Assembly: GCF_024704385.1 (NCBI RefSeq)
Contig: NZ_JAJDFX010000002.1
Location: forward strand, 4,154,001-4,218,000
DNA from: Cellulomonas sp. P24
GTDB taxonomy: Bacteria > Actinomycetota > Actinomycetes > Actinomycetales > Cellulomonadaceae
DNA length: 64,000 nucleotides
Direction: 5' to 3'
Shown piece after piece: positions 8,354-18,298 of this stretch (the first letter of the stretch is position 1; each line of letters opens with the position of its first letter). The position numbers and the translations under genes were made by a program. The notes below the pieces were generated by a model that had not been told where the DNA came from, made no database searches, and worked only from the letters and a program-made list of their open reading frames with translations.

Positions 8354-10596
8354 TGGGTGATCGCGAGCCTGTCGTAGATCCTGGTCAGGAACTTCGGGGC
8401 CCACCAGTTCCACCTCCCCAAGAGGGTCATCGTCGCCGGGACGAGCAGGAGCCGCACGAGGCTCGCATCGATCAAGACTGCCACCGCGAGAGCGAAACCG
8501 ACCTCCTTGATGACGAGCATCTTGCCGGCGACGAAGCCGGCGAACACCACGATGATGATGGCGGCCGCCGAGGTGATGATGCGCCCCGAACGCTGCAACC
8601 CGAGCCGCACGGCCTCGTCGTCCGCCACCCCGGCGTCGTGCAGCTCTTTGATCCGGGACAGCAGGAACACCTCGTAGTCCATCGCGAGGCCGAACGCGAA
8701 CGCGATGACCAGGGCGAGGACGTACGTCTCCACCCCGCCCGTCGAGATGAAGTCGAGGAGACCGGAGAGGTGACCGTCCTGGAACACCCAGACCAGGACG
8801 CCGAGCGCTGCGGACAAGGAGATCGCGTTGGCGAGGAGCGCCTTGAGCGGGATCACGACGGAACCGGTCATGAGGAACAGCAGCACGAAGGTCGCGAGGA
8901 CCACGATCCCGATCGCCCAGGGCGCACGATCCACCAGCGCGTTCGTGAAGTCGATCTGCACCGCCGCCTGACCGGCCACCCAGGTCGGGAAGGGGTGCGG
9001 GAGGGCGCGGAGCGCGTGCACGACGTCGCGGGCGACCGCGCCACCCGGGTCGGCCGTGTCTGCCCGCACGCCGATCACCACGTAGCCACCCTGCGCCGTC
9101 GGTGCGTCGACGGAGGTGACGTGCGGGACGCTCGCGAGCGTGGTCGCCCAGGTCTGTGCCTCGGCGAGCGAGGTCTGCGCCACGACGGTGACGGTCGGGG
9201 ACGACGAGGCAGGGTACTGGTCCGCCAGGGCCGACAGGTACGCGCGCTGGGTGCTCCCGGCGGGCAGGAGCTCGGTCATCGAGTTCCGGAGCTCCATCTG
9301 GCCGAGCGGGAGCGCGAGGACGGCGAGGACGACGAGCACGCCCCCGAGCACCCACCACGGTCGGCGCTGCACGCGACCCGCCAGCGCGGAGAACGCGCCC
9401 TCCTCCGACTGCACGTCGGCGGTCCGGGCGAGCGCGGCACGCAGCCCGGGGATCCTGCTGATGAGCCCCGGTCGTGCCAGGCGGCGCCCGGTCATCGTCA
9501 GGAGTGCCGGCACCAGCGTGAGCGCGGTGGCCACGGCGATGACGATCACGGTGACACCGGCGGCCCCGAAGGTGCGCAGGAGGTCGGGTCGGAACACCAT
9601 GAGCCCCGCGATGGAGACTCCGACGGTCACCGCCGAGAACGCGACCGTCCGGCCCGCGGTGGACATCGTGCGGACGATCGCCTCGGTGACGGCGCCGTCG
9701 CCGCGTCGACGGCGGGGTCGTCTCCCGGACTCTGCGTCCAGCGCCTTGTGCAGCTCCTCACGGTAGCGCGAGACGATCAGCAGCCCGTAGTCGATCGACA
9801 GCCCGAGTCCGAGGATCGTGACGACGTTGACGACGGACGCGTCCATGCTGATGACGTACGAGTAGAACAGGAGGCTGCCGAGCCCACCGCCGATCGACGC
9901 GATCGCCCCGACCATGGGCATCGAGGCGGCGAGGAAGCCGCCGAAGACCAGCACCATGATCGCGAGCGCCACGGGCAGGGCGATTGCCTCACCGGTGCGC
10001 AGGTCCTCCTCGACCTGGTGGGTGATCGCGGCGGTGATCAGGCTGGATCCGCCGACGATCCCGGTCGCCGCCGGTGCCGCGGCGGTGAGCTCGCCGGTCA
10101 CCTGGGTCAGGCGCGCCTCGACCTTGGTGAGGGCTTCCGTGTTGGCGTCCTTCGACAGCGACGGGTCGAGGTCGACGACGACGAGGAAGCCGTCCCCCGA
10201 GCGTCCGAGGAGCGGGGTCGCCGCAGCATTCGTCACCCCGCCAGGGACGACGTACGGGTCGAAGACCGACGTGACACCGGGGATGGCCGCGAGCTCGGTG
10301 TTGACCGTGGACATCGTCGTCGCGACGTCGGCGGACGCCGGGTCGAGACCCCGCACGAGCAACGAGAGAGAGGAACCCGAGGTCGACGTCCGGGCCAGGA
10401 TGTCCTGCGCGGTCTGGCTCTCGGACCCGGGAACCCCCGGTGCACCCGCGCTCAACCGGTCGAACAGCGACTGACCCTGCACCCCGAACGACGCCAGCGC
10501 GAAACCGAGGACGGTGATGACCACCCACACGAGGACGAACCAGCGCGGGTGACGCGCGACGCGGCGACCGAGGGATGCGAACACGCTGGTCAGCAT
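8350..10596 (-). CDS. MMPL-family RND transporter
   Basis: 748 residues with the duplicated RND topology: a first membrane helix near residues 14-36, a periplasmic-type loop of about 150 residues, a block of five or six helices (ALPVALAIMVLVFGG, VVNVVTILGLGLSIDYGLLI), then a second copy (helix, loop, helix block with YVLALVIAFAFGLAMDYEVFLL). The Asp-Tyr pairs in SIDYG and AMDYEVF are the MMPL proton-relay signature. The ATG at 10596 (MLTSVFASLGRRVARHPRW) gives the usual MMPL N-terminus. MMPL proteins export lipids or other hydrophobic compounds; the substrate here is unknown. Divergent from rarA with 51 bp between the starts. Confidence 0.9.
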   Translation of the reverse strand: MLTSVFASLGRRVARHPRWFVLVWVVITVLGFALASFGVQGQSLFDRLSAGAPGVPGSESQTAQDILARTSTSGSSLSLLVRGLDPASADVATTMSTVNTELAAIPGVTSVFDPYVVPGGVTNAAATPLLGRSGDGFLVVVDLDPSLSKDANTEALTKVEARLTQVTGELTAAAPAATGIVGGSSLITAAITHQVEEDLRTGEAIALPVALAIMVLVFGGFLAASMPMVGAIASIGGGLGSLLFYSYVISMDASVVNVVTILGLGLSIDYGLLIVSRYREELHKALDAESGRRPRRRRGDGAVTEAIVRTMSTAGRTVAFSAVTVGVSIAGLMVFRPDLLRTFGAAGVTVIVIAVATALTLVPALLTMTGRRLARPGLISRIPGLRAALARTADVQSEEGAFSALAGRVQRRPWWVLGGVLVVLAVLALPLGQMELRNSMTELLPAGSTQRAYLSALADQYPASSSPTVTVVAQTSLAEAQTWATTLASVPHVTSVDAPTAQGGYVVIGVRADTADPGGAVARDVVHALRALPHPFPTWVAGQAAVQIDFTNALVDRAPWAIGIVVLATFVLLFLMTGSVVIPLKALLANAISLSAALGVLVWVFQDGHLSGLLDFISTGGVETYVLALVIAFAFGLAMDYEVFLLSRIKELHDAGVADDEAVRLGLQRSGRIITSAAAIIIVVFAGFVAGKMLVIKEVGFALAVAVLIDASLVRLLLVPATMTLLGRWNWWAPKFLTRIYDRLAITH

Positions 10597-10635
10597 CGCA
10601 GGTTGCGGCCAGGGTTTCCACGCGGTCCCGGTGCG

Positions 10636-10641
10636 TAGGCT
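10636..10641 (+). promoter_or_regulatory. Leaderless-type -10 box of rarA
   Basis: TAGGCT followed by exactly 6 bp and the rarA ATG at 10648. Transcription would start at or within a base of the ATG. A weak -35 candidate (GTTTCC) lies about 16 bp upstream. Confidence 0.5.
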
Positions 10642-10647
10642 CAGGGC

Positions 10648-12030
10648 ATGGACCTGTTCGACTCCGTGACGTCGACCGCGCAGGGGACGGCGGTCGCCGG
10701 GCCGAATGCGCCGCTCGCCGTCCGGATGCGGCCGCGCACGCTGGAGGAGGTGGCCGGCCAGGGGCATCTGCTGGCCGCGGGCTCGCCGCTGCGTCGCCTG
10801 GTCGAACCGGCCGATGAGCGGTCGCGGCGTGCGGCACCGTCCTCGGTGATCCTCTGGGGACCGCCCGGCACCGGCAAGACCACACTGGCGTACCTCATCG
10901 CGGCGACCTCGGGTCGCCGGTTCGTCGAGCTCTCCGCGGTCACGGCGGGGGTCAAGGACGTACGGCTGGTCATCGACGACGCTCGCCGACGGCTCGCGAC
11001 CGGCGATGGCGAGACGGTGCTGTTCATCGACGAGGTCCACCGGTTCACCAAGGCCCAGCAGGACGCGCTGCTGCCGAGCGTCGAGAACCGATGGGTGACG
11101 CTGGTCGCCGCGACCACCGAGAACCCGAGCTTCTCCGTCAACTCACCTCTGCTGTCCCGGTCGCTGCTCCTCACGCTGCGGCCTCTCGAGACGGAGCACG
11201 TGCGTGAGCTGCTGCGGCGCGCCCTGACGGACGAGCGGGGGCTCGGGGGTGCGGTCGCCCTCGACGAGGACGCCGAGGAGCACGTGCTGCGCCTGGCGGG
11301 TGGTGACGCGCGCAAGGCGCTGACGATCCTCGAGGCGGCGGCGGGCGCCGCCCTGGACGACGGCGACCCGAGCAGCCGCAGTGGCGCGTCGGCGGTGGTC
11401 GACCTGGCGACCGTCGAGCACGCGATCGACGTGGCGGCGGTCCGGTACGACCGGGACGGCGACCAGCACTACGACGTCATCAGCGCCTTCATCAAGTCGG
11501 TCCGCGGGTCCGACGTCGACGCCGCACTGCACTACCTCGCGCGGATGATCGCGGCGGGCGAGGACCCGCGCTTCATCGCACGGCGGATCGTGATCTCCGC
11601 CGCCGAGGACATCGGCATGGCGGACCCGAGCGCGCTGCAGACCGCAGTGGCCGCGGCCCAGGCCGTCGCCCTGATCGGCATGCCCGAGGCGCGGATCATC
11701 CTCGCCGAGGCCGTCGTGCACCTGGCGACGGCACCGAAGTCGAACGCCGCCTATCTCGGGATCGACGCGGCGCTCGCCGATGTGCGCGCCGGCCGCATCG
11801 GCACGGTCCCGGCTCATCTGCGCGACGCGCACTACGCCGGTGCTCAAGGACTCGGCCACGGGTCGGGGTACCAGTACGCGCACGACGCGCCGCACGCCGT
11901 CGCCGCGCAGCAGTACCTCCCGGACGAGCTGGTCGGTACCCGGTACTACCAGCCGAACGATCGCGGGTTCGAGAGAGAGGTGGCTGCGCGCCTCGAGAGG
12001 ATCCAGGCGATCCTGCACCCGCGCACCTGA
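10648..12030 (+). CDS. rarA: Replication-associated recombination protein A (AAA+ ATPase)
   Basis: 460 residues, the RarA/MgsA/WRNIP1 family acting at stalled replication forks with SSB. Walker A is [16 protein letters not shown] near residue 72, Walker B is [20 protein letters not shown], sensor 1 is [11 protein letters not shown], and the Arg finger region is SPLLSRSLL. The C-terminal tetramerisation region has [21 protein letters not shown] and [16 protein letters not shown], both diagnostic of RarA. No ribosome-binding site precedes the ATG, which fits a leaderless start. Confidence 0.95.
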   Translation: MDLFDSVTSTAQGTAVAGPNAPLAVRMRPRTLEEVAGQGHLLAAGSPLRRLVEPADERSRRAAPSSVILWGPPGTGKTTLAYLIAATSGRRFVELSAVTAGVKDVRLVIDDARRRLATGDGETVLFIDEVHRFTKAQQDALLPSVENRWVTLVAATTENPSFSVNSPLLSRSLLLTLRPLETEHVRELLRRALTDERGLGGAVALDEDAEEHVLRLAGGDARKALTILEAAAGAALDDGDPSSRSGASAVVDLATVEHAIDVAAVRYDRDGDQHYDVISAFIKSVRGSDVDAALHYLARMIAAGEDPRFIARRIVISAAEDIGMADPSALQTAVAAAQAVALIGMPEARIILAEAVVHLATAPKSNAAYLGIDAALADVRAGRIGTVPAHLRDAHYAGAQGLGHGSGYQYAHDAPHAVAAQQYLPDELVGTRYYQPNDRGFEREVAARLERIQAILHPRT

Positions 12031-12095
12031 GCGGGCGGTGCCCGTCCGCGGCTCTGCTCGTCCACGCGCTGCTCGTCGGCACCGCGGCGGTGGGG

Positions 12096-12101
12096 TAGGA
12101 T
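12096..12101 (+). promoter_or_regulatory. -10-like box and long leader of rpsD
   Basis: TAGGAT lies about 170 nt before the rpsD GTG. The intervening leader is non-coding and can pair with itself, for example GGGGCC near 12161 with GGCCCC near 12208. S4 often controls its own synthesis by binding leader RNA; this leader is a candidate, without a match to a known S4 element. Confidence 0.35.
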
Positions 12102-12273
12102 CGACGGGTTCTGAAGGGTCTCGACCGATCAGGACGTATCGCACCACTCAGCAGAACCTGGGGCCTTAGCCGCCAGTCCGGACAGGTACGGACAGGCATC
12201 ATGGTCGGCCCCACGCCCGCCGGAACATCTCCGTCAGCGGGTGTGACGTCACCTCTACACGACAGGATGAACT

Positions 12274-12900
12274 GTGTCTTCAGTTACGCGCTCGCGCCGC
12301 CAGGTGCGGCTCTCGCGGGCCCTCGGCCTCGCGCTGACCCCCAAGGCCGTCAAGCACTTCGAGAAGCGCCCCTACCCGCCCGGCGAGCACGGCCGCGCCC
12401 GCCGTCGGACCGAGTCCGACTACGCGGTGCGCCTTCGCGAGAAGCAGCGTCTGCGCGCCCAGTACGGTCTGCGCGAGAAGCAGATGGCACGGGCGTTCGA
12501 GGAGGCCCGCAAGGACCAGGGTCTGACCGGTGAGGCGCTCGTCGAGCTCCTCGAGAGCCGTCTCGACGCCCTGGTGCTGCGCTCGGGCTTCGCCCGCACC
12601 ATCCTGCAGGCGCGCCAGACCGTCGTGCACCGCCACGTGCTCGTCGACGGCAAGATCGTCGACCGCCCGTCGTTCCGGGTGAAGCCCGGCCAGACCATCC
12701 AGATCAAGCCGAAGAGCCAGGCCACCGTGCCGTTCCAGGTCGCCGCCGCCGGCGCCCACCGGGACGTCCTGCCGGCTGTCCCGGGCTACCTGGACGTCCA
12801 GCTCGAGAAGCTCTCCGCGGTGCTCACCCGTCGGCCGAAGCGTGCCGAGGTCCCGGTGACCTGCGAGGTCCAGCTCGTCGTCGAGTTCTACGCCCGCTGA
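12274..12900 (+). CDS. rpsD: 30S ribosomal protein S4
   Basis: 208 residues; primary 16S rRNA-binding protein that nucleates 30S assembly. It has the conserved N-terminal region RRQVRLSRALGLALTPKAVK, PPGEHGRARRR, and the S4 RNA-binding domain LVLRSGFARTILQARQ and HRHVLVDGKIVDRPS. No cysteines are present in the first 60 residues, so this is the zinc-free (C-minus) form. The GTG at 12274 starts a typical N-terminus. It stands alone between rarA and DUF948 rather than in the alpha operon, as in other Micrococcales, and is followed by a perfect terminator hairpin. Confidence 0.96.
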   Translation: MSSVTRSRRQVRLSRALGLALTPKAVKHFEKRPYPPGEHGRARRRTESDYAVRLREKQRLRAQYGLREKQMARAFEEARKDQGLTGEALVELLESRLDALVLRSGFARTILQARQTVVHRHVLVDGKIVDRPSFRVKPGQTIQIKPKSQATVPFQVAAAGAHRDVLPAVPGYLDVQLEKLSAVLTRRPKRAEVPVTCEVQLVVEFYAR

Positions 12901-12920
12901 TCGTCCGGACCTCCACGGTC

Positions 12921-12969
12921 CGTCCGAAGGCCCTGCTCGCGCCCCTGGTGCGAGCAGGGCCTTCGGACG
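12921..12969 (+). terminator. Strong hairpin terminator after rpsD
   Basis: Arms 12921-12940 and 12950-12969 form a perfect 20-bp stem with a 9-nt loop, 20 bp after the rpsD stop. There is no U-tract, which is common for GC-rich actinobacterial terminators. Confidence 0.85.
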
Positions 12970-13049
12970 TTCCGGGTAAGGTTCGCTGCAGGGCTGCATC
13001 CGGGTGCAGCCCGACCGCACAGCACCGTCCGCACGGGGAGAGGAGCGCC

Positions 13050-13409
13050 ATGTCGCTCGGGGATGTCGCAGGACTCATCAGCGCGCTCGCCTTCGTCGCG
13101 CTCGTGATCCTGCTTGCGCGACCGCTGCTGCGGCTCGGCGGGGTGTTCGACGAGACCCGCGAGTCGGTGCGCCAGCTCACGGAGCACACGGTCCCCGTGC
13201 TCGACGAGACCGCCGCCACGGTCGCCTCCGCCAACGCCCAGCTCGCACGGGTGGACACGATCACGTCGTCGGTCGCCGACGTCACGCAGAACGTGTCCGC
13301 CCTCACCTCGTTGTTCGCGGCGACCGTCGGTTCGCCGTTGATCAAGGTGGCGGCCTTCTCCTACGGCGCCAGGCGTGCGCTGGCGGGGATCTTCCGGAGC
13401 CGACGGTGA
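13050..13409 (+). CDS. DUF948 family protein
   Basis: 119 residues from an ATG preceded by GGGGAGAGGAG. One N-terminal membrane helix (LISALAFVALVILLARPLL) is followed by an amphipathic region, VFDETRESVRQLTEHTVPVLDET and TVASANAQLARVDTITSSV, typical of DUF948. A short hydrophobic segment lies near the C-terminus. Its place between rpsD and alaS is conserved in Micrococcales. Function unknown; a membrane-anchored helical protein. Confidence 0.75.
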   Translation: MSLGDVAGLISALAFVALVILLARPLLRLGGVFDETRESVRQLTEHTVPVLDETAATVASANAQLARVDTITSSVADVTQNVSALTSLFAATVGSPLIKVAAFSYGARRALAGIFRSRR

Positions 13410-13663
13410 CGGGCAGTCGACCTGAGCATCGCCCGTGGTACACGTTCGTGCCGGGTCTGGCCCACGTGCGGTCCGACTTCCTCGAGGCGTACCACGAGCG
13501 GGAGGACCTGCTCCGTCGTGAGCTCGTCGGGGACGTGGACGTGGCCGAGCTGAGGGCCGACAGGGCCGCTCGAGCGGCGCGCGGTCCACGGTCGACCTCT
13601 CCCGGCCGTGAGTCGACGGCCGACCGGGACGACGACGGAGAGCTCCCGTACTCCTTCTACTGA
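13406..13663 (+). CDS. Small conserved-context protein of unknown function
   Basis: 85 residues starting at a GTG that overlaps the DUF948 stop by 4 bases. The sequence begins [20 protein letters not shown], then a charged helical segment ([19 protein letters not shown]) and a disordered acidic and Arg-rich tail ending GELPYSFY. No known domain is recognised. Tight coupling to the membrane-anchored DUF948 protein suggests the two work together. Confidence 0.6.
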   Translation: MTGSRPEHRPWYTFVPGLAHVRSDFLEAYHEREDLLRRELVGDVDVAELRADRAARAARGPRSTSPGRESTADRDDDGELPYSFY

Positions 13664-13853
13664 CCAGGGGGTTCGTGTCCCCCGGAACACGTCGCCCGGT
13701 CGGCGTCGTTGTTCTGACCAGCACCACCCGAGCACAGAGCTGCGGTTCCGCACGGGCCGCATCGTGGAACTGATCGCCCCGAGGGCGTGCGCCACGGCCC
13801 AGCACTGTGCCGGACCCGTTCCCCATCACCGAGACAGGACTCCCGAGGACGAC

Positions 13854-16538
13854 ATGCGCACCGCCGAGATCCGCCAGCGTTGGCTCGACTTCTTCTCCGC
13901 ACGAGGTCACGCCGTCGTCCCGTCTGCCTCCCTGATCTCTCAGGACCCGACGTTGCTGTTCACCGTGGCCGGGATGGTGCCGTTCATCCCGTACATGCTC
14001 GGTGAGCAGACCCCACCGTGGCAGCGTGCGACGAGCGTGCAGAAGTGCGTGCGGACGCTCGACATCGACGAGGTCGGCAAGACCACGCGCCACGGGACGT
14101 TCTTCCAGATGAACGGCAACTTCTCCTTCGGCGACTACTTCAAGGAGGGGGCGATCACCTACGCGTGGGAGCTGATCACCGGCTCCGTCGCGGAGGGTGG
14201 CTACGGTTTCGACCCGGAGACGATCTGGGTCACGGTGTACCACGACGACGACGAGGCCGCTCTGCTGTGGAAGCGGATCGCCGGTCTCCCCGACGAGCGG
14301 ATCCAGCGTCGCGGGATGAAGGACAACTTCTGGTCCACCGGGCAGCCCGGCCCGGCCGGTCCGTGCTCGGAGATCTACGTCGACCGTGGGCCGGAGTTCG
14401 GCGCCGAAGGTGGTCCGGTCGTCGATGAGGACCGCTACCTGGAGATCTGGAACCTCGTCTTCATGCAGTACGAGCGCGGTGCCGGTGGCGGCAAGGAGAA
14501 CTTCCCGCTCCTCGGCGAGCTCAAGCAGAAGAACATCGACACCGGCATGGGTCTCGAGCGCGTGGCGTACCTGCTCCAGGGCAAGGACAACATGTACGAG
14601 ATCGACGAGGTCTTCCCGGTGATCGAGGCCGCGCAGGAGCTCTCGGGACGCCGCTACGGCGACGTGCACGAGGACGACGTACGGATGCGCGTCGTCGCCG
14701 ACCACGTGCGGTCCTCGCTCATGCTGATCGGTGACGGGGTCACCCCGTCGAACGAGGGCCGCGGTTACGTGCTGCGGCGCCTGCTGCGACGCAGCGTGCG
14801 CGCGATGCGCCTGCTGGGCGTCGACGGTCTGGCTCTGCCGTCCCTGCTGCCGGTGAGCAAGGACGCGATGGCCCCGTCCTACCCGTACCTCGAAGCGGAC
14901 TTCGAGCGGATCGCGCAGGTCGCCTATGCCGAGGAGGAGGCGTTCCGGCGCACGCTGGTCGCCGGGACGACGATCCTCGACACGGCGGTGCGCCAGGCGA
15001 AGGGCGCCGGGAACGGCACGACGCCGGTGATCTCCGGCGACCAGGCGTTCGCGCTGCACGACACGTACGGCTTCCCGATCGACCTCACCCTCGAGATGGC
15101 CGCCGAGCAGGGTGTCGAGGTCGACGAGACGGCGTTCCGCTCGCTCATGCAGGAGCAGCGGACCCGCGCCCGTGCCGATGCGCTCGCCAAGCGGGCCGGT
15201 CACGTCGACACCGGTGTCTACCAGCAGGTGCAGAGCGACCTCGGCGGGCCGGTGCAGTTCCTCGGCTACACCGAGCAGACCGCACGCGTGCAGGTGGCGG
15301 CGCTGCTGGTCGACGGCATCCCGCAGCCCGCCGCGACGGCGCCCGCGGACGTCGAGGTCATCCTGGACCGGACACCCTTCTACGCCGAGGCCGGCGGACA
15401 GCTCGCCGACCAGGGCACGATCGTCATGGAGAACGGCGCCACCGTCGAGGTCGACGACGTCCAGGCACCCACCAAGGGACTCTCGGTGCACCGGGGCCGT
15501 CTGGTGGACGGCACGGTGACGGTGGGCCAACCCGGCACCGCACGCATCGATGTCGAGCGCCGCAAGGCGATCAGTCGCGCGCACACGGCGACCCACATGG
15601 TGCACAAGGCGCTCCGCGAGTCCTTGGGCGAGACGGCGACCCAGGCCGGATCGGAGAACGCTCCGAGCCGGGTGCGGTTCGACTTCCGTCTCCCGTCCGC
15701 GATGCCGGGTGGTGCGCTGGCGGAGATCGAGGAGCGGGTCAACACGCAGCTCGCCGAGGACCTCGAGGTCACTGAGAAGATCATGCCCATCGATCAGGCC
15801 CGTGCGCTGGGTGCGATGGCACTGTTCGGTGAGAAGTACGGCAACGAGGTGCGGGTCGTCTCGATCGGAGGGGACTGGTCGCGCGAGCTGTGCGCGGGAA
15901 CCCACGTCAAGCGCTCCGGCCAGCTCGGTCTGGTGACCCTGCTGGGGGAGTCCTCGATCGGGTCCGGCGTCCGGCGCGTCGACGCCCTCGTCGGCGAGGG
16001 TGCGTTCGGGTTCCAGGCCAAGGAGCACGCGCTGGTCGGCCAGCTGACGGGACTGCTCGGAGCCCGACCGGACGAGCTCCACGACCGCGTCAGCACCCTG
16101 GTGACGCGCCTCCGCGACGCGGAGAAGGAGCTCGCGGCCGTCCGGCAGGCACAGGTGCTCGCCATGGCCGGGACTCTCGCATCGACGGCCTCCGACGTGG
16201 CCGGGGTGCGCGTCGTGGCCCACGACGCGGGCGAGGTCGCCTCGGCCGACGACCTGCGTGCACTGGCGCTGGACGTCCGTGGACGCCTCGGCGACGCGAC
16301 CCCCACCGTGGTCGCGGTCGGAGGCGTGTCGAAGGACCGACCGCTGGTCGTCGTGGTCACCAACGCGGGGGCGCGTGAGAAGGGCGTCCGCGCAGGTGCA
16401 CTCGTGCGGACCGCTTCGACGGTCCTCGGTGGCGGTGGCGGCGGCAAGGACGACATGGCGCAGGGCGGTGGCACCCGGGCCGACCAGCTCGACGCCGCAC
16501 TCGCGGCGATCGAGCGCCAGGTCGGCGACGCGGCGTGA
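13854..16538 (+). CDS. alaS: Alanyl-tRNA synthetase
   Basis: 894 residues. The ATG ([19 protein letters not shown]) is chosen by homology; the frame stays open upstream but without family similarity. The catalytic domain has [15 protein letters not shown] and [20 protein letters not shown]-type sequence. The editing domain metal site is HTATHMVH near residue 576 with CAGTH near residue 680. The C-terminal region ends in a [15 protein letters not shown] stretch, the DHHA1 signature. It charges tRNA-Ala and clears mischarged Ser/Gly. The 190 bp before it hold a GGGGG/CCCCC hairpin at about 13667-13683 but no recognisable riboswitch. Confidence 0.95.
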   Translation: MRTAEIRQRWLDFFSARGHAVVPSASLISQDPTLLFTVAGMVPFIPYMLGEQTPPWQRATSVQKCVRTLDIDEVGKTTRHGTFFQMNGNFSFGDYFKEGAITYAWELITGSVAEGGYGFDPETIWVTVYHDDDEAALLWKRIAGLPDERIQRRGMKDNFWSTGQPGPAGPCSEIYVDRGPEFGAEGGPVVDEDRYLEIWNLVFMQYERGAGGGKENFPLLGELKQKNIDTGMGLERVAYLLQGKDNMYEIDEVFPVIEAAQELSGRRYGDVHEDDVRMRVVADHVRSSLMLIGDGVTPSNEGRGYVLRRLLRRSVRAMRLLGVDGLALPSLLPVSKDAMAPSYPYLEADFERIAQVAYAEEEAFRRTLVAGTTILDTAVRQAKGAGNGTTPVISGDQAFALHDTYGFPIDLTLEMAAEQGVEVDETAFRSLMQEQRTRARADALAKRAGHVDTGVYQQVQSDLGGPVQFLGYTEQTARVQVAALLVDGIPQPAATAPADVEVILDRTPFYAEAGGQLADQGTIVMENGATVEVDDVQAPTKGLSVHRGRLVDGTVTVGQPGTARIDVERRKAISRAHTATHMVHKALRESLGETATQAGSENAPSRVRFDFRLPSAMPGGALAEIEERVNTQLAEDLEVTEKIMPIDQARALGAMALFGEKYGNEVRVVSIGGDWSRELCAGTHVKRSGQLGLVTLLGESSIGSGVRRVDALVGEGAFGFQAKEHALVGQLTGLLGARPDELHDRVSTLVTRLRDAEKELAAVRQAQVLAMAGTLASTASDVAGVRVVAHDAGEVASADDLRALALDVRGRLGDATPTVVAVGGVSKDRPLVVVVTNAGAREKGVRAGALVRTASTVLGGGGGGKDDMAQGGGTRADQLDAALAAIERQVGDAA

Positions 16539-16539
16539 G

Positions 16540-17154
16540 GTGACAGGACAACCTGAGGTGACGGAGGGACCCGACGGCACGGCTGCCGATCGTGCGACGG
16601 TGTCGCTGCCGCGTGGTGTGCGCCTCGGGGTGGACGTCGGGACGGTGCGCGTCGGTCTCGCGGTGAGCGATCCGGACGGGGTGATCGCGACCCCGGTCGA
16701 GACGCTCGCCCGGGGGAACGTCCGGGGCAGCGAGGAGGGCCCGCCGTCCGATCTCCGACGGATCGCCGCAGAGGTCGCCGAACGTTCGGCGGGAGTGGTG
16801 TACGTCGGGCTGCCACGGCATCTCTCGGGCGCCGAGGGCGCGGCCGCCGCCGCGGTGCGCGCGTACGCTGGTGACCTGGCCGAGGTGGTCGCTCCGGTTC
16901 CGGTGAGGCTCGTTGACGAGCGGATGAGCACCGTGACGGCCCACCAGGCGCTGCATGCGTCGGGCAGAGCCGGCCGCCGCCATCGCAGCGTCGTCGACCA
17001 GGTCGCTGCCGTCGTGATCCTGCAGTCCGCTCTCGAGGCGGAACGCGCCCGGGGGAGGCGTGCGGGGGAGCGGGTGGCGGTTCCGGGTCTCGACCCGGCG
17101 TCGGGTACGGTCGTGGACGATGTCGGGGGGCACGAGGAAGGACGGCGAGAATGA
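16540..17154 (+). CDS. ruvX: Putative pre-16S rRNA nuclease (YqgF/RuvX)
   Basis: 204 residues with the RNase H-like YqgF fold. Visible motifs are LGVDVGTVRVGLAVSD (first catalytic Asp), VVYVGLPRHLSG, LVDERMSTVTA (catalytic Glu) and RRHRSVVDQVAAVVILQ (final Asp). The family trims pre-16S rRNA 5' ends or acts as a Holliday-junction resolvase-like enzyme. The GTG at 16540 is 1 bp past the alaS stop; a second in-frame GTG at 16558 is possible. The stop overlaps the mltG ATG by 4 bases. The alaS-ruvX-mltG-aroE order is conserved. Confidence 0.9.
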   Translation: MTGQPEVTEGPDGTAADRATVSLPRGVRLGVDVGTVRVGLAVSDPDGVIATPVETLARGNVRGSEEGPPSDLRRIAAEVAERSAGVVYVGLPRHLSGAEGAAAAAVRAYAGDLAEVVAPVPVRLVDERMSTVTAHQALHASGRAGRRHRSVVDQVAAVVILQSALEAERARGRRAGERVAVPGLDPASGTVVDDVGGHEEGRRE

Positions 17155-18296
17155 GTGACCTCTTTCTCGGTTCCCCCACCGGGACCGACGAGCAGCTCGA
17201 CCTGCCCGGCTCCGAGCGATCGCGTCGTCGGCCCGACCGACGAGGTGGCCGTCGTCGCCACCGCCGCCGCAGTACTGTCGCGCTCGTCGTGGCGTTCGTG
17301 CTCGTCGCGACTGCCGGGTACTTCCTCATGGAGACGGTCTGGCCGTCGCTGGTCGGCAGCACGTCGGCCTCGGTCAGCGACTACCCCGGACCCGGGCACG
17401 GGTCGGTGCAGATCGTCGTGAAGCCCGGGGACACCGGCGCGGCCATCGCCGCGACCCTCGTCGAGAACGGGGTCGTCGCGACCCGCTCGGCCTTCACGGA
17501 CGCGTTCAAGGCCAACCCGAAGGCCGGGTCGATCCAGCCGGGCACGTACACCCTCATGCTCGAGATGAAGGCGCAGGAGGCCGTCTCGAGCCTGCTCGAC
17601 CCCGCCAGCCGGGTCTCGTACAAGGTGACGATCCCCGAGGGGCTCACCGCGGCGCAGATCTACGACCGGATCTCCTCCGTCACGACCGTGCCCGTCGCGA
17701 CGATCGCGGCGGCAGCGGCCGACCCGGCGAGCATCGGACTGCCGGCCGAGGCGGGCGGGCACGTCGAAGGCTGGCTGTACCCGGCGACCTACGAGTTCGA
17801 GCCGGGCGCGACCGCCGCGCAGATGCTCGGCACCATGGTGAAGAAGACCATCTCGGTGCTCGACGGTCTGGGCGTCGCCGCGGATCAGCGCGAGTCGGTG
17901 CTGACCGTCGCGTCGATCGCCGAGAAGGAGGTCAAGTTCCCGGACCAGTACGCGAAGGTCACGCGGGTGATCGACAACAGGATCGCTCGGCAGATCCCGC
18001 TCGGGATGGACACGATCAACGCCTACGGACTGAACAAGGCGGCGATCGACCTGACGGCGTCCGACCTCAAGGCGGACAACCCGTACAACTCGCGCCTGCA
18101 CCTCGGTCTCCCGCCCACGCCGATCTCCAACCCGGGCCAGGCGACGATCGAGGCAGCCCTCAACCCGACGCCAGGCGACTGGATCTACTTCGTCACCGTC
18201 AACCTCGACACCGGGGAGACGATCTTCACCAACAACTATGACGAGTTCCTCGCCGGGTCGGCGCAGTACCAGCAGTGGCTGAAGTCGAAGGGCTGA
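17151..18296 (+). CDS. mltG: Endolytic murein transglycosylase MltG
   Basis: 381 residues. A basic cytoplasmic N-terminus (about 45 residues, Arg-rich) precedes one membrane helix (STVALVVAFVLVATAGYFLM). A LysM-like subdomain (VVKPGDTGAAIAATLVENGV) comes next, then the YceG domain with ASIAEKEVKFPDQYAKV, where the first Glu matches the catalytic residue, and NSRLHLGLPPTPISNPG. MltG cuts nascent glycan strands outside the membrane and sets their length. ATGA overlap with ruvX. Confidence 0.93.
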   Translation: MSDLFLGSPTGTDEQLDLPGSERSRRRPDRRGGRRRHRRRSTVALVVAFVLVATAGYFLMETVWPSLVGSTSASVSDYPGPGHGSVQIVVKPGDTGAAIAATLVENGVVATRSAFTDAFKANPKAGSIQPGTYTLMLEMKAQEAVSSLLDPASRVSYKVTIPEGLTAAQIYDRISSVTTVPVATIAAAAADPASIGLPAEAGGHVEGWLYPATYEFEPGATAAQMLGTMVKKTISVLDGLGVAADQRESVLTVASIAEKEVKFPDQYAKVTRVIDNRIARQIPLGMDTINAYGLNKAAIDLTASDLKADNPYNSRLHLGLPPTPISNPGQATIEAALNPTPGDWIYFVTVNLDTGETIFTNNYDEFLAGSAQYQQWLKSKG

Positions 18297-18298
18297 GT

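Noticed and set aside
13664-13853. T-box or other aminoacyl-tRNA-sensing leader before alaS
   Set aside because: No AGGGUGGNACCGCG-type T-box core is present. There is only a short GGGGG/CCCCC hairpin and a GTTCC/GGAAC pair.
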